Shown here one piece after another: positions 28,501 to 36,752 of a stretch of 64,000 nucleotides of DNA (its first letter is position 1; each line of letters opens with the position of its first letter). The stretch comes from Williamsia deligens (GTDB lineage: Bacteria; Actinomycetota; Actinomycetes; Mycobacteriales; Mycobacteriaceae): positions 186,001 to 250,000 of the forward strand of contig NZ_JAMTCI010000003.1 of the NCBI RefSeq assembly GCF_024171765.1, written 5' to 3'. The notes under the pieces are model-generated. The model worked only from the letters and a program-made list of their open reading frames with translations. It did no database searches and was not told where the DNA came from. The position numbers and the translations under genes were made by a program.

Positions 28501-28828
28501 GCCCGAGTCGACCGCCGAACTGCCCTCCGGTGAGGGTCTGGTCGTGCTGGACACCGCGGTGACCGAGCAGCTCGAGGCGGAGGGCTGGGCCAAGGACCGC
28601 GTCCGGGAACTGCAGGACGCGCGGCGGTCCGCCGGCTTCGACGTGTCCGACCGCATCGAGGTCCGCCTCGGCGTGCCGCAGGGGCGGCAGGAGTGGGCGC
28701 TGCGGCACCGCGAGCTCATCGCGGGTGAGGTGCTGGCGGTGCGTCTCGACGTGGTCGACCCGACCGATCTCGGCGACGGCGCAGCCGATCTCGGCGACGG
28801 TGTCCGCGCGGAGCTGACCCGCGTCTGA
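25598..28828 (+). CDS. ileS: isoleucyl-tRNA synthetase
   Basis: 1076 residues, class I synthetase of the long, eukaryote-like IleS type that also occurs in mycobacteria. The HIGH motif reads HYGH within [14 protein letters not shown] near residue 85 and the KMSKS motif is [14 protein letters not shown] near 645. The editing domain ([15 protein letters not shown] near 260) and anticodon-binding domain ([14 protein letters not shown] near 765) are in order. It charges tRNA-Ile. GTG at 25598 has GAGGAG at 25587-25592, which the upstream T-box can sequester. The long IleS type is associated in other bacteria with low mupirocin sensitivity. The last ~20 residues carry a duplicated DLGDG unit. Confidence 0.95.
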   Translation: MSPAPESTDTAAQADNHDAVASGRRVYPVVDVAGTGSRAPVFPDLENAVLRYWAEDDTFRASIEHRDGAEEFVFYDGPPFANGLPHYGHLLTGYVKDLVPRYQTMRGRKVERRFGWDTHGLPAELEAERQLGITDKSEIETMGVATFNDFCRESVLRYTGEWRDYVTRQARWVDFDNDYKTLDIDFMESVMWAFSRLHEKGLVYQGYRVLPYSWYEQTPLSNQESKLDDAYRMRQDPAVTVRMPLTGGVPDSLVGVNALIWTTTPWTLPSNLAIAVNPDVEYSHVRGEDGQEYLLATARLGHYARELGDSPEVLGTHRGADLADATYTPPFDFFLGHPRAHRALLGDYVTTDSGTGIVHLAPAFGEEDMELATANGIEVVQPLDPGGRFTALVPPYEGQMVFDANPVIIADLKKVGRILRHETIEHSYPHSWRSGKPLIYMAVPSWFVAVQPIKERMLELNQEITWSPSHIRDGQFGKWLEGAKDWNISRNRFWGAPIPVWVSDDPEHPRVDVYGSLDELERDFGVRPTNLHRPYIDELTRPNPDDPTGRSTMRRVPEVLDCWFESGSMPFAQVHYPFENADWFDGDVEHGVPARNPGDFIVEYNGQTRGWFYNLHVLATALFDRPAFRTAAAHGIVLGDDGQKMSKSKRNYPDVNEVFDRDGADAMRWFLMASPILRGGNLIVTEQGIREGVRQAMLPLWNAYSFLALYADRPATWRTDAPGVLDRYILAKLAATRDEMTVALDTYDVAGACESFRELCESLTNWYVRRSRSRFWAGQDSDGDAFDTLYTVLEVACRLAAPLLPMVTEAMWRGLTGGRSVHLADWPTSDEVPADPDLVRSMDEVRGVCSTASSLRKANKLRVRLPLPAITVAGPAARRLADFTDLVADEINVKAVHLADDAEEFGRVEVVVNARVAGPRLGKDVQRVIKAVKAGDWGVREVDGVETVVAADIALLEGEFSRKLVAVEPESTAELPSGEGLVVLDTAVTEQLEAEGWAKDRVRELQDARRSAGFDVSDRIEVRLGVPQGRQEWALRHRELIAGEVLAVRLDVVDPTDLGDGAADLGDGVRAELTRV

Positions 28829-28846
28829 CGCGACCGCGGCGCGTCA
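28826..28846. terminator. hairpin formed by the two convergent stop codons
   Basis: TGACGCG (28826-28832) pairs with CGCGTCA (28840-28846) around a 7-base loop. The left arm begins with the ileS stop TGA and the right arm ends with TCA, the complement of the tetR stop. It likely acts in both directions. Confidence 0.65.
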
Positions 28847-29518
28847 GGTCGCGGGGAACGCCGCGTCGACGACGGACCGCAGCTGCAGGCCGAACAGCGA
28901 CGCGGTGTCGGAGAAGGTGTCGCGGCCGTACTGTCCGAACACCTCGGAGCTGATCGCGCCGACGATCACCGACCACAGCGAGAGCGCGCGCACCATCGCC
29001 GCGTCGGTGATGTCGGTGTCGAATTCGGTGCGGATGCTGTCGAAGTCGGTGTGCAGGCCGGTGGGGACCGGCAACACCGGGGCGGCGGTCAGCTGCGCGG
29101 CGCACGCGACGAGCGTGGCCATCACCCGGGTGCCCGGGCCGGTGGTCGTCTCGCCGGGTGCCTCGTAGCCGGCGACGGGTGTGCCGTAGAGCAGAGCCCA
29201 CCGTGCCGGCTCTGCGATCGCCCAGGCACGCATCGCGGTGCCCGCGTCGACGATGCGATCCCGCGGGTCGTCCGTCTCGGTGATCGCGGCGTCCACGGTG
29301 TCGGCGAGCTCGGTGTAGGCGTCGACGACGAGCAGCGTCAGCAACTCGTCGCGGCTGCGGACATAGCGGTAGACCGCCGAGGACACGACGCCGAGATCGC
29401 GCGCGACCGCCCGCAGCGACAGCCCCGCCGGCCCGTGGGCGACGAGGTGGTCGCGGGCGATCCGGAGGATGTCGGCGGCCATCTCGGCGCGCGCGTCGGC
29501 GCGGGTCGTCGGGCTCAT
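28844..29518 (-). CDS. TetR-family transcriptional regulator (WHG-type C-domain)
   Basis: 224 residues. The N-terminal helix-turn-helix is SLRAVARDLGVVSSAVYRYV followed by RSRDELLTLLV. The C-terminal ligand domain contains EPARWALLYGTPVAGYEAPG, typical of the WHG/TetR_C_13 group. It probably represses itself and the divergent Ddn-type gene through two matching palindromes in the 112-base gap. ATG at 29518 is chosen because it starts the conserved MSPTTRADAR segment and leaves the operators in noncoding DNA. The inducer is unknown. Confidence 0.88.
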   Translation of the reverse strand: MSPTTRADARAEMAADILRIARDHLVAHGPAGLSLRAVARDLGVVSSAVYRYVRSRDELLTLLVVDAYTELADTVDAAITETDDPRDRIVDAGTAMRAWAIAEPARWALLYGTPVAGYEAPGETTTGPGTRVMATLVACAAQLTAAPVLPVPTGLHTDFDSIRTEFDTDITDAAMVRALSLWSVIVGAISSEVFGQYGRDTFSDTASLFGLQLRSVVDAAFPAT

Positions 29519-29536
29519 GGGGCCATCCTCCCACAT

Positions 29537-29557
29537 TGCGAGAGCAGTGCTCTTGCA
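29537..29557. promoter_or_regulatory. TetR operator 1
   Basis: Near-perfect 21-bp palindrome with core AGAGCAGTGCTCT centred at 29547, flanked by TGCG and TGCA. The same core recurs exactly 49 bases downstream. It lies just upstream of the tetR start. Confidence 0.75.
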
Positions 29558-29585
29558 TTCTGCCCGGGGCAGGCGCACACTCATC

Positions 29586-29606
29586 TGCGAGAGCAGTGCT
29601 CTCGTA
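29586..29606. promoter_or_regulatory. TetR operator 2
   Basis: Second copy of the palindrome, core GAGAGCAGTGCTCTC centred at 29596, 25 bases before the Ddn-type start codon at 29631. It is placed to block that promoter. Confidence 0.75.
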
Positions 29607-29630
29607 ACCCCCTCGGATCAGGAGAAGCCC

Positions 29631-30083
29631 ATGACCGTCACCCATTACGCCGAGCCCACCGGTCGCATGCAGGCGTCCTTCAACCGCACCGTGCGGTGGC
29701 TGTCCGACCACGGCATCGGACTCGCCGGTGCCCGGACGCTCACCGTCGTCGGGCGGACCAGCGGTGCCCCGCGGACCACCCCGGTCAACCCCATGACGAT
29801 CGACGGGCGGACGTACCTGATCTCCCCGCGCGGCAACACCCAGTGGTCGCGCAACCTGCGGGCGGCGGGCACCTGCGAGATCCGTCGGGGACGGGACGTC
29901 GTGGCCTACGCCGCGACGGAGATCGCCGACGCCGACAAGCCGGCCCTGCTGCGGCCGTACCTGAAGCGGTGGGGCTGGGAGGTCGCGAACTACCTGCCGA
30001 CGAAGGTCTCGCACACCTCGACCGAGGACGAACTGCTGGCCGTCGCCCACGACGTCCCGGTGTTCGTGCTCACCCCGGCATGA
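29631..30083 (+). CDS. F420-dependent Ddn-family (deazaflavin) oxidoreductase
   Basis: 150 residues matching the Ddn/PF04075 split-beta-barrel family: LTVVGRTSGAPRTTPVNPM near residue 37, then YLISPRGNTQWSRNLRAAG near 62 and VFVLTP at the C-terminus. Members use coenzyme F420H2 to reduce quinones or nitro compounds. ATG at 29631 has AGGAG six bases upstream. The divergent TetR gene and twin operators point to induction by an unknown small molecule. A second family member lies at 40721. Confidence 0.85.
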   Translation: MTVTHYAEPTGRMQASFNRTVRWLSDHGIGLAGARTLTVVGRTSGAPRTTPVNPMTIDGRTYLISPRGNTQWSRNLRAAGTCEIRRGRDVVAYAATEIADADKPALLRPYLKRWGWEVANYLPTKVSHTSTEDELLAVAHDVPVFVLTPA

Positions 30084-30106
30084 CCCGGATGCCCACCCGG
30101 CCTGCC

Positions 30107-30112
30107 TAGGCT
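30107..30112 (+). promoter_or_regulatory. -10 of a leaderless dinB transcript
   Basis: TAGGCT is followed after six bases by the dinB GTG at 30119. There is no Shine-Dalgarno sequence, so the mRNA probably begins at or within a base of the start codon. Confidence 0.6.
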
Positions 30113-30118
30113 GGGCAG

Positions 30119-31636
30119 GTGAGCGAGGTGGGCCGGACGCGGGGATCGCGGTGGGTTCTGCACATCGACATGGATGCGTTCTTCGCCTCCGTCGAGCAGC
30201 TCACCCGCCCCACCCTGCGCGGCCGGCCGGTGCTCGTCGGCGGGACGGGTGGGCGCGGCGTGGTGGCCGGCGCGAGCTACGAGGCCCGGCGATACGGCGC
30301 ACGGTCGGCGATGCCGATGCACCAGGCGCGCAGGCTGATCGGGTCCGGCGCGGTGGTCGTGCCTCCCCGTGGGTCGGTGTACCGGGTCGTCAGCGCCCGG
30401 GTGTTCGCGATCGTGCGGGAGTCGATACCGGTGATCGAGACACTCTCGTTCGACGAGGCGTTCGGCGAACCGGAGGAGCTCGTCGGCGCCGACGTCACCG
30501 AGGTGACCGCCTTCGTCGAGAAGGTCCGCGCGCGGATACGCGACGAGCTCGGTCTGGCCGCCTCCATCGGTGTCGGGAGCGGCAAGCAGATCGCGAAGAT
30601 CGCATCGGGGATGGCCAAACCCGACGGGGTGCTGGTCGTCGACCCGGCCGGTGACCACGATTTCCTGCGTCCGCTGTCGGTGCGCAAGCTGTGGGGGATC
30701 GGACCGGTCGCGGGCGACAAGCTGCACCGGTTGGGCATCGACACCATCGGGGACCTGGCCGACCTCTCGCCCGTCGAGGTCGCGTCGGTGCTGGGGGCGA
30801 CGGTCGGTCCGGCCCTGCACCGCCTCGCGCAGGGCATCGACGACAGGCCCGTCGCCGAACGGGCCTCGGCGAAACAGATCAGCGCGGAATCGACCTTCGC
30901 CGAGGACATCTCGACCCTCGACCGGATGCGCACCGCGATCGATCAGGCGGCCGCGGGTGCCCATCGGCGGCTGCTGGCCGACGGGCGCGGCGCACGCACG
31001 GTGGTGGTGAAGGTGAAGCGGTCGGACATGTCGGTGCTCACCCGCTCGACCACGTTCGCCCCCGCCAGCACCGACCTCGCCGTGTTGACCGCCGCGGCGC
31101 AGCGCCTCGCGCTCGACCCGCTCGAGATCGGTCCGGTCCGCCTCGTGGGCGTCGGATACAGCGGGCTCACGGCCGACGAGCAGTTCCAGCTGTTCCCGGC
31201 CGGCGAGGACGACCTCGGCACGGTCGGTCCGTCATCGCAGGACACCACGAGGCCGGACGCCGAGCCGCCCGGGGCCGGCGAGGACGGCGGGGTGCAGAAG
31301 GGCAGTGGCCGGTCGGTGGCCGACGACGGCACGGTCGTCTGGGCGACCGGGACCGACGTCGTGCACCCGGAGCTGGGTCACGGGTGGGTGCAGGGCAGCG
31401 GACACGGCGTGGTGACGGTCCGGTTCGAGACGCGGTCCACCGGCGTCGGCCCGTCGAGGACCCTCCCTGTCGACACACCCGACCTGGCACCCGCCGACCC
31501 GCTCGACAGCCTCGACTGGGCGGACGTCGCCGTCGGGGACGTCGCGGCGGACACCGTCGGAGACGCCGGGTCGGATGGTCGCGCCGCGGAGCAGGAGCGG
31601 TTCGTCAGCCGCGACGCAGGTCGAGGAATGGGCTGA
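30119..31636 (+). CDS. dinB: DNA polymerase IV (DinB/DinX)
   Basis: 505-residue Y-family translesion polymerase. The catalytic motifs are [13 protein letters not shown] near residue 15 and [10 protein letters not shown] near 109 (usually S-[IVL]-DEAY). [19 protein letters not shown] lies near 143, and the helix-hairpin-helix is [17 protein letters not shown] near 190. The little-finger domain ends near 350. A ~150-residue C-terminal extension includes [20 protein letters not shown], a module I associate with actinobacterial DinB1-type proteins. No LexA box precedes it. Its last 32 bases overlap the 3' end of ansA on the other strand. Confidence 0.92.
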   Translation: MSEVGRTRGSRWVLHIDMDAFFASVEQLTRPTLRGRPVLVGGTGGRGVVAGASYEARRYGARSAMPMHQARRLIGSGAVVVPPRGSVYRVVSARVFAIVRESIPVIETLSFDEAFGEPEELVGADVTEVTAFVEKVRARIRDELGLAASIGVGSGKQIAKIASGMAKPDGVLVVDPAGDHDFLRPLSVRKLWGIGPVAGDKLHRLGIDTIGDLADLSPVEVASVLGATVGPALHRLAQGIDDRPVAERASAKQISAESTFAEDISTLDRMRTAIDQAAAGAHRRLLADGRGARTVVVKVKRSDMSVLTRSTTFAPASTDLAVLTAAAQRLALDPLEIGPVRLVGVGYSGLTADEQFQLFPAGEDDLGTVGPSSQDTTRPDAEPPGAGEDGGVQKGSGRSVADDGTVVWATGTDVVHPELGHGWVQGSGHGVVTVRFETRSTGVGPSRTLPVDTPDLAPADPLDSLDWADVAVGDVAADTVGDAGSDGRAAEQERFVSRDAGRGMG

Positions 31637-32546
31637 TCTGCTCCGCGGTCATCCCGCGGGCGATCCCCTCCTGCAGCACGATGCGCGCCTGCGGCGTCCG
31701 CAGCCACGGCGACACCAGGATCCCCGCCGCGACGAGATCCACCGCGCCACCGCCCCCGCCGTAGGTCGGCGTCACGGGTCCGGCGGGCACCCGGGTGGTG
31801 ACGATCACCGCGACCCCCTGCGACACGACCGACGCCAGTCGTGCGGCCAGGTCCGGGTGGACGTTGCCGGAGCCGTACCCCGACACCACCAGTCCGCGGG
31901 CACCGCGACCCACGACGACGTCGATCAGGTCGACGTCCATCCCGGGATGCACCGCGACGACGTCCACCCGCGGTGTCGCCACGTCGGTCGCCGCGGGCAT
32001 CACCGGGCGAGCCGGGTCGTCGACGACCGCCGCGAACGCCACCGGATCGGTGGTGTGCGCCTTCGACAGGCCGCGGGCGGGCAGCGTCGCGCCGCCGACG
32101 GCGACCAGCACACCGCGGGCGCGGGCGGCGGGATCCCGCGCGAGCGCGATCGCCGCCGCGAGGTTGGCGGGACCGTCGGGGCGGGGGTCCGACGCGGGAC
32201 GCTGCGCACCGGTCAGGACGACCGGACGGGGGTCGGCGTGGGTCAGGTCGAGGAGGATCGCGGTCTCCTCGAGCGTGTCGGTGCCGTGGGTGACCACCAC
32301 GCCGGCGACGTCGGGATCGTGCAGGGCGGCGGACACGGCGTCGCGCACCCGCCGCTGCAGCGCCGGCGTCATCGCCGACGAGTCGATCGCGAGGACGTCG
32401 ACGGTCTCCACATCGGTGGTGTCGCCGACGCCGGCACCGCCGAGCAGCTCACCGACGCCCACGCCCGGGACGGCGCCCGCGGGACCGTCGACGGCGACGA
32501 TGGTCCCGCCGGTGCCGAGGACGACGACCCGCCGTGGTGCGCTCAT
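31605..32546 (-). CDS. ansA: L-asparaginase
   Basis: 313 residues, asparaginase/glutaminase family. The first catalytic threonine motif is [12 protein letters not shown] near residue 8 and the second is [16 protein letters not shown] near 83. The C-terminal lobe contains [16 protein letters not shown] near 216. It hydrolyses asparagine to aspartate and ammonia. No signal peptide is seen, so it is probably cytosolic. ATG at 32546 is clear. The gene lies tail to tail with dinB with a 32-base overlap, the same order as in mycobacteria (dinX-ansA). Confidence 0.9.
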   Translation of the reverse strand: MSAPRRVVVLGTGGTIVAVDGPAGAVPGVGVGELLGGAGVGDTTDVETVDVLAIDSSAMTPALQRRVRDAVSAALHDPDVAGVVVTHGTDTLEETAILLDLTHADPRPVVLTGAQRPASDPRPDGPANLAAAIALARDPAARARGVLVAVGGATLPARGLSKAHTTDPVAFAAVVDDPARPVMPAATDVATPRVDVVAVHPGMDVDLIDVVVGRGARGLVVSGYGSGNVHPDLAARLASVVSQGVAVIVTTRVPAGPVTPTYGGGGGAVDLVAAGILVSPWLRTPQARIVLQEGIARGMTAEQISPFLDLRRG

Positions 32547-32733
32547 GATCCGACCACCTCACAGCCCCCACCCCGTGCTGGTCAAACCGGCCGACAACGC
32601 CGGGCGGCGGCCGGTCCGGACGTCGCCGCCGGGTCCGTTTGGCATAGTGGTGTCCGATCCGGGGGGACCACGGCCGTCACGGCCGTCTCCCCATGACGAC
32701 GACGTCATCGACCTCGACAAGGAGTTCACCCAC

Positions 32734-33267
32734 GTGAAGCTGCAGAAGATCATGACCGCGGGGCTCGCGGTCGTCGCCGCCCTGACCTTCACCGCCGCGT
32801 GCAGCGACGGGGACGACGGCGGCGCGACCGGCGGCGACGCGCCGACCTCGTCGGCCACCAGCTCTGCCACCGACACCGGGGGCACCTCGGTCACCGATCC
32901 GTCGACGCCGCCGAGCGCGGCCACGCTGAACGGTCTGCTCACCACGGCGCTGGACCCGAACGTCCCGGCGTCGAAGAAGACCGACCTCGTGCAGGGGTCG
33001 TCCGCCGACCCGCAGCTGTTCGACAAGCTCGTGAAGGCGCGCCAGGCCAACCAGGGCATCACCTACAAGCTGGTGCCGCCGGTGATCGCGACCGGCAACG
33101 GTCAGGCCACCGTCAAGGTGCAGGTGAAGCTGCCGAACGTCCCGGAGCAGACCATCGACGCCGCGATCGTCTACGACCAGGGCAAGTGGAAGCTCGCCAA
33201 GACCACCGTCTGCCCGCTGCTGGCCGCGAACAACGTCCAGAGCGCGATGTGCCCGGCCGCCAGCTGA
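32734..33267 (+). CDS. secreted lipoprotein, MTB12-like (low molecular weight antigen family)
   Basis: 177 residues. A signal peptide (residues 1-27) ends in the lipobox FTAAC, with Cys about 28 as the predicted lipidation site. A Ser/Thr/Gly-rich linker follows, then a domain with LNGLLTTALDPNVPASKKTD and KVQVKLPNVPEQ...DQGKWKLAKTTVC, the pattern of the MTB12/CFP-2 C-terminal domain of mycobacteria. The function is unknown. GTG at 32734 has AAGGAG at 32719-32724. Two Cys near the C-terminus may form a disulfide. Confidence 0.75.
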   Translation: MKLQKIMTAGLAVVAALTFTAACSDGDDGGATGGDAPTSSATSSATDTGGTSVTDPSTPPSAATLNGLLTTALDPNVPASKKTDLVQGSSADPQLFDKLVKARQANQGITYKLVPPVIATGNGQATVKVQVKLPNVPEQTIDAAIVYDQGKWKLAKTTVCPLLAANNVQSAMCPAAS

Positions 33268-33289
33268 CGTACCCCGCCGCCTGATCGAT

Positions 33290-33321
33290 CCGCCCCGTCA
33301 CCGACCTCGGTGACGGGGCGG
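33290..33321. terminator. bidirectional terminator between convergent lipoprotein genes
   Basis: Perfect 15-bp stem (CCGCCCCGTCACCGA at 33290-33304 and its complement at 33307-33321) with a 2-base nominal loop, between two convergent genes. It should stop transcription from both sides. Confidence 0.8.
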
Positions 33322-33350
33322 AGTCGTCTCCGGGCTTGGGCGGGCTGCAG

Positions 33351-34355
33351 TCAGCTCCAGGTGACGGCGAGGGACGTGCGTTGCACGAGAGGCCGGGCGG
33401 GGTCGTCGCCGACGAGCGTCCGTCCCCCTGACACCGACAGCGACCCCGAGACCGGCAACCCCCGGGTGAGGTCGACGTCGAGGGTGCCGCTGCCGGCGAA
33501 GGTGAACGAGTCGATGGTGAGCTGCTGACCCTGACCGGGCACGGTGAACGTCGAGCTCACCGGGGTCTCGTCGACGGTGACGTCGAGGGTGAGTCGTGAT
33601 CCCGTCCGGGCGCGCAGGGTCGCGGTCAGCGTCTGGGTGACGGTCGCGGCGCCGTCGATGGTCCGCACTGCTCGCCACCGCGCGCCGATTCCGACCGGCT
33701 GGGTCGGCAGGCTCACCGAGCGCTGCAGGGCCGAGATCATCGTCTGTTCGATCGCCGCCCGGGCGGCGTCGTCGGCGCCTGCCGCGGGGAGCAGGCGTAG
33801 CGACACCGGCACCGACCCCGTCGTCACGGCCAGCCCCGCGCGGGAACCCGCCACGGCGGCCAGCGATCCGGCGAGTCCGGTGTCGGGGGAGGACGGGCGG
33901 CCCAGGTCGAGTTCGACATCGGTCGGGTCGGTGCATGCGACCCGCGCGGTGAGCGGCAGCGTCACGTCCTGCGTCGACGACGACGGCTGATCGCCGGCGC
34001 GGGCGGTCGTCGAGGACGACACCACACGCAGCGACACCTGCTGCGCGGTCGTGCGATCGGGGGTGCCGGTGAGCGCTGCCTGCGGCGCGGCGCCGGGATC
34101 CTCCAGCGTCACGGCCGCCGGCGGCACCGGCAACAGCGACGCCCCCTCGGCGCCCACGGTGGTCGTCCCGGCGCAGCCGGATGCGGAACCGGAGCCGGCG
34201 GCGGCCGACGATCCCACGCCCGACGGCCCGGCGGGCGACCCTGACGACGACTCGGACGCGGACCCGCACCCGGCGAGCGCGACCAGTGCGGCGGAGACGA
34301 CCACCACGACCGCGGTCGGACGGGGGACACGACGAGCTCGACCGGCGGGATGCAC
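33351..34355 (-). CDS. lipoprotein of unknown function
   Basis: 334 residues. A basic N-terminus and hydrophobic stretch TAVVVVVSAALVALAGC end in a good lipobox (LAGC, Cys about residue 30). A Ser/Gly/Ala-rich linker of about 35 residues follows. The remainder is beta-rich with no motif I recognise; it resembles long-strand lipid- or wall-facing lipoproteins of mycolata, but that is impression only. GTG at 34355 is supported by TAGCCT seven bases upstream, a leaderless arrangement. Divergent from lspA, whose product would process it. Confidence 0.7.
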   Translation of the reverse strand: MHPAGRARRVPRPTAVVVVVSAALVALAGCGSASESSSGSPAGPSGVGSSAAAGSGSASGCAGTTTVGAEGASLLPVPPAAVTLEDPGAAPQAALTGTPDRTTAQQVSLRVVSSSTTARAGDQPSSSTQDVTLPLTARVACTDPTDVELDLGRPSSPDTGLAGSLAAVAGSRAGLAVTTGSVPVSLRLLPAAGADDAARAAIEQTMISALQRSVSLPTQPVGIGARWRAVRTIDGAATVTQTLTATLRARTGSRLTLDVTVDETPVSSTFTVPGQGQQLTIDSFTFAGSGTLDVDLTRGLPVSGSLSVSGGRTLVGDDPARPLVQRTSLAVTWS

Positions 34356-34362
34356 GCGATTC

Positions 34363-34368
34363 AGGCTA
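34363..34368 (-). promoter_or_regulatory. -10 of a leaderless lipoprotein transcript
   Basis: TAGCCT on the minus strand, seven bases before GTG at 34355, in the 41-base divergent gap shared with lspA. Confidence 0.55.
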
Positions 34369-34396
34369 GCGACGCCGGTGGGGGATGATGGTCCGC

Positions 34397-34999
34397 GTGA
34401 CCGACGACCCCCGCGCCGACCCCGCAGCCCCGCCGGTCGACGGACGCGCACCGCAGGAGACCGCCGCGACAGGCCACCCCGGCCGGTCCCGCGCGATCGT
34501 CGCGGTGCTGCCCGTGGTCGCGCTGGTCATCCTCGTCGCCGACCTGGTGACCAAGATCATCGTGGTCGCCACGATCGACCCGGGGCGTCCCGTCCACGTC
34601 ATCGGGGACACCGTCACCCTGCGTCTGGTGCGCAACAGCGGTGCGGCGTTCTCCTTCGCCACCGGCTACACGTGGGTGCTCACGATCGTCGCCGCGGCCG
34701 TCGTCGTCGGCATCATCCGGTTCAGTGGTCGACTGCGGTCGGTGTGGTGGGCCGTCGGTCTCGGGCTCGTCCTCGGCGGCGCGATCGGCAACCTCGTCGA
34801 CCGGTTCTTCCGGTCACCGGGTCCGCTGCGCGGGCATGTCGTCGACTTCGTCTCGGTGGGGTGGTGGCCGGTGTTCAACGTCGCCGACTCCGCCGTCGTG
34901 TGCGGTGCGGTGCTGCTGGTGGCGCTGACCGTGTTCGGCGTCGAGATCGACGGGACCCGCAGCGCGGGCCGCGATCGCTCGGGGTCCGCCGATGCGTGA
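34397..34999 (+). CDS. lspA: lipoprotein signal peptidase (signal peptidase II)
   Basis: 200 residues, four membrane helices. The catalytic aspartates lie in [12 protein letters not shown] near residue 135 and [13 protein letters not shown] near 160. [14 protein letters not shown] near 75 is the other conserved motif. It cleaves prolipoprotein signal peptides. Start choice is uncertain: ATG at 34385 or 34388 and GTG at 34397 are all in frame; I prefer GTG because GGTGGGGGATG lies upstream at usable distance. The 3' end overlaps rluD by 8 bases. Two lipoprotein genes lie immediately upstream. Confidence 0.9.
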   Translation: MTDDPRADPAAPPVDGRAPQETAATGHPGRSRAIVAVLPVVALVILVADLVTKIIVVATIDPGRPVHVIGDTVTLRLVRNSGAAFSFATGYTWVLTIVAAAVVVGIIRFSGRLRSVWWAVGLGLVLGGAIGNLVDRFFRSPGPLRGHVVDFVSVGWWPVFNVADSAVVCGAVLLVALTVFGVEIDGTRSAGRDRSGSADA

Positions 35000-35918
35000 C
35001 AGTCGGTCGATGCCGGTGCCCGACGGCATCGACGGCATGCGTCTGGACGCCGGGGTGTCGCGCATCCTGGGTCTGTCCCGCACCACGGTCGCCGCCCTGG
35101 CCGACTCCGGCGACGTCACCGTCGACGGCGCCGCGGTCGGCAAGTCCCATCGGCTGACGGCGGGGACCTGGCTCGAGGTGACGCTGCCCGAACCGCCGCG
35201 GCCGCCGGAGAACCCGGTCACCCCGGTCGACGACATGGGGGTCATCTACGCCGACTCCGACATCGTCGTGGTCGACAAGCCGGTGGGCGTCGCCGCCCAC
35301 GCCTCGGTCGGGTGGACCGGGCCGACCGTCATCGGCGGCCTGGAGGCCGCCGGTTACCGGATCTCCACGTCGGGTGCCCACGAACGGCAGGGCATCGTCC
35401 ACCGCCTGGACGTGGGCACGTCGGGCGTGATGGTGGTCGCCGTGTCCGAGCGCGCGTACACCCTGCTCAAACGAGCCTTCCGCGAGCGCACCGTCGACAA
35501 GCGGTACCACGCGCTGGTGCAGGGTCGTCTCGATCCGCCCAGCGGCACCATCGACGCCCCGATCGGACGTCACCCCGGCAGCGAGTGGCGTTTCGCCGTG
35601 ACCACGGCCGGCAAACCCAGTGTCACGCACTACGACACGCTGGAGATGTTCGCCTCGGCGAGCATGCTCGACGTCCACCTCGAGACGGGCCGGACCCACC
35701 AGATCCGGGTGCACTTCTCGGCGCTGCACCATCCCTGCTGCGGTGACCTCACCTACGGTGCGGACCCGACGCTGGCCGCGCGGCTCGGACTCGAGCGACA
35801 GTGGCTGCACGCGCGTGCCCTGTCGTTCGCGCATCCCGCCGACGGACGCACCGTGGAGTTCACCAGTCCCTACCCCGCCGATCTGACCCACGCGCTGGAC
35901 GTCCTGCGTGCGGGGTGA
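34992..35918 (+). CDS. rluD: 23S rRNA pseudouridine synthase, RluA/RluD family
   Basis: 308 residues. An N-terminal S4 RNA-binding domain ([20 protein letters not shown] then [17 protein letters not shown]) is followed by the catalytic domain with [14 protein letters not shown] near residue 137, whose Asp is the nucleophile, and [15 protein letters not shown] near 235. It isomerises uridines in 23S rRNA, probably at RluD sites. ATG at 34992 lies within the end of lspA, indicating coupling; this lspA-rluD pairing is common in Gram-positives. Confidence 0.92.
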   Translation: MRDSRSMPVPDGIDGMRLDAGVSRILGLSRTTVAALADSGDVTVDGAAVGKSHRLTAGTWLEVTLPEPPRPPENPVTPVDDMGVIYADSDIVVVDKPVGVAAHASVGWTGPTVIGGLEAAGYRISTSGAHERQGIVHRLDVGTSGVMVVAVSERAYTLLKRAFRERTVDKRYHALVQGRLDPPSGTIDAPIGRHPGSEWRFAVTTAGKPSVTHYDTLEMFASASMLDVHLETGRTHQIRVHFSALHHPCCGDLTYGADPTLAARLGLERQWLHARALSFAHPADGRTVEFTSPYPADLTHALDVLRAG

Positions 35919-36612
35919 CGTCGCCCGCGCCGCGCGGACCGGCGCGGTCGTCGTCGTCACCGTCCTGGTGGTCACTGCCGGGTTGTACTGGCTGGGCGCC
36001 ACGCACCCACCGCGGCGGTCGGTCGTCGGCACCGACAGGCTCGGCCCGGACAGCGGGCAGTCGGTGCAGGACTACCGCGCGTCCGCGTCGCGGGGGCTCG
36101 CCGCCGCGATCGGGACCCGGTGGGCCCTGGTGACGCTGGGCACCCCCCTGGACGACTCCGCCGCGCGGTCGCTCGTCGCGGGGACGACCCCGGCGCGGGT
36201 GGCACTGCACGTCCCGATCGACGGGGTCGCCACACCGACCGCGGTGGTCCCCGTGACACCGGACGCGCGGTCGTCGCAGACCGCGCGGGTCCTCGCGGTG
36301 GCCCTGCTCGACGGCGCAGCGTCGCCCGGCGGCGGTACCGGCGGGATCGTCGCGCAGGACGGCCGGCGCGGTGACGAGGTCGCCTCGGTCGTCACCACCC
36401 GGCTGCTCGGGGGGTGCGCGTGCGTCGTCGGTGTCGTCGTGCGCGGACCGGCCGACCGTCTGCGGGCGATCGCGACCGATCGGCGTGTCCGGGTGGTCCA
36501 GGTGCTGCCCGCCGACGCCGCGGGGGGTCTCGTCACCGTGGTCCCGCTGCTGCCCGGGCAGGGTGCCGGTGGGGAGCCGCTCGCCGACGACGGCGCGGTC
36601 CCGGCCCGGTGA
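35908..36612 (+). CDS. membrane-anchored protein of unknown function
   Basis: 234 residues. One N-terminal membrane segment ([20 protein letters not shown], residues ~11-30) anchors an extracytoplasmic domain. I recognise no family. The middle contains a Gly-rich segment ([19 protein letters not shown]) and a CAC motif, and the C-terminal part is Val/Gly-rich. GTG at 35908 overlaps the rluD end by 11 bases, so it is co-translated with lspA-rluD. Codon usage is like its neighbours, supporting a real gene. Confidence 0.6.
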   Translation: MRGDVARAARTGAVVVVTVLVVTAGLYWLGATHPPRRSVVGTDRLGPDSGQSVQDYRASASRGLAAAIGTRWALVTLGTPLDDSAARSLVAGTTPARVALHVPIDGVATPTAVVPVTPDARSSQTARVLAVALLDGAASPGGGTGGIVAQDGRRGDEVASVVTTRLLGGCACVVGVVVRGPADRLRAIATDRRVRVVQVLPADAAGGLVTVVPLLPGQGAGGEPLADDGAVPAR

Positions 36613-36678
36613 CCAGCGGGGGTCCGGCCGATCGTCGCCGCCACCGCGTGGGACCACGATCCTGTGGGTGCCCCCGCC

Positions 36679-36684
36679 TAGACT
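36679..36684 (+). promoter_or_regulatory. dnaE1 promoter -10
   Basis: TAGACT, identical to the ileS -10 hexamer, 68 bases before the dnaE1 start. The 140-base gap holds nothing else recognisable apart from the GGGAGAGG ribosome site at 36738-36745. Confidence 0.45.
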
Positions 36685-36752
36685 GAGCGGGCCGCCGGGT
36701 CGTGTCGAGACCCCGTGTCGCGGGTCGTGAATGCTGTGGGAGAGGTCGTCGA

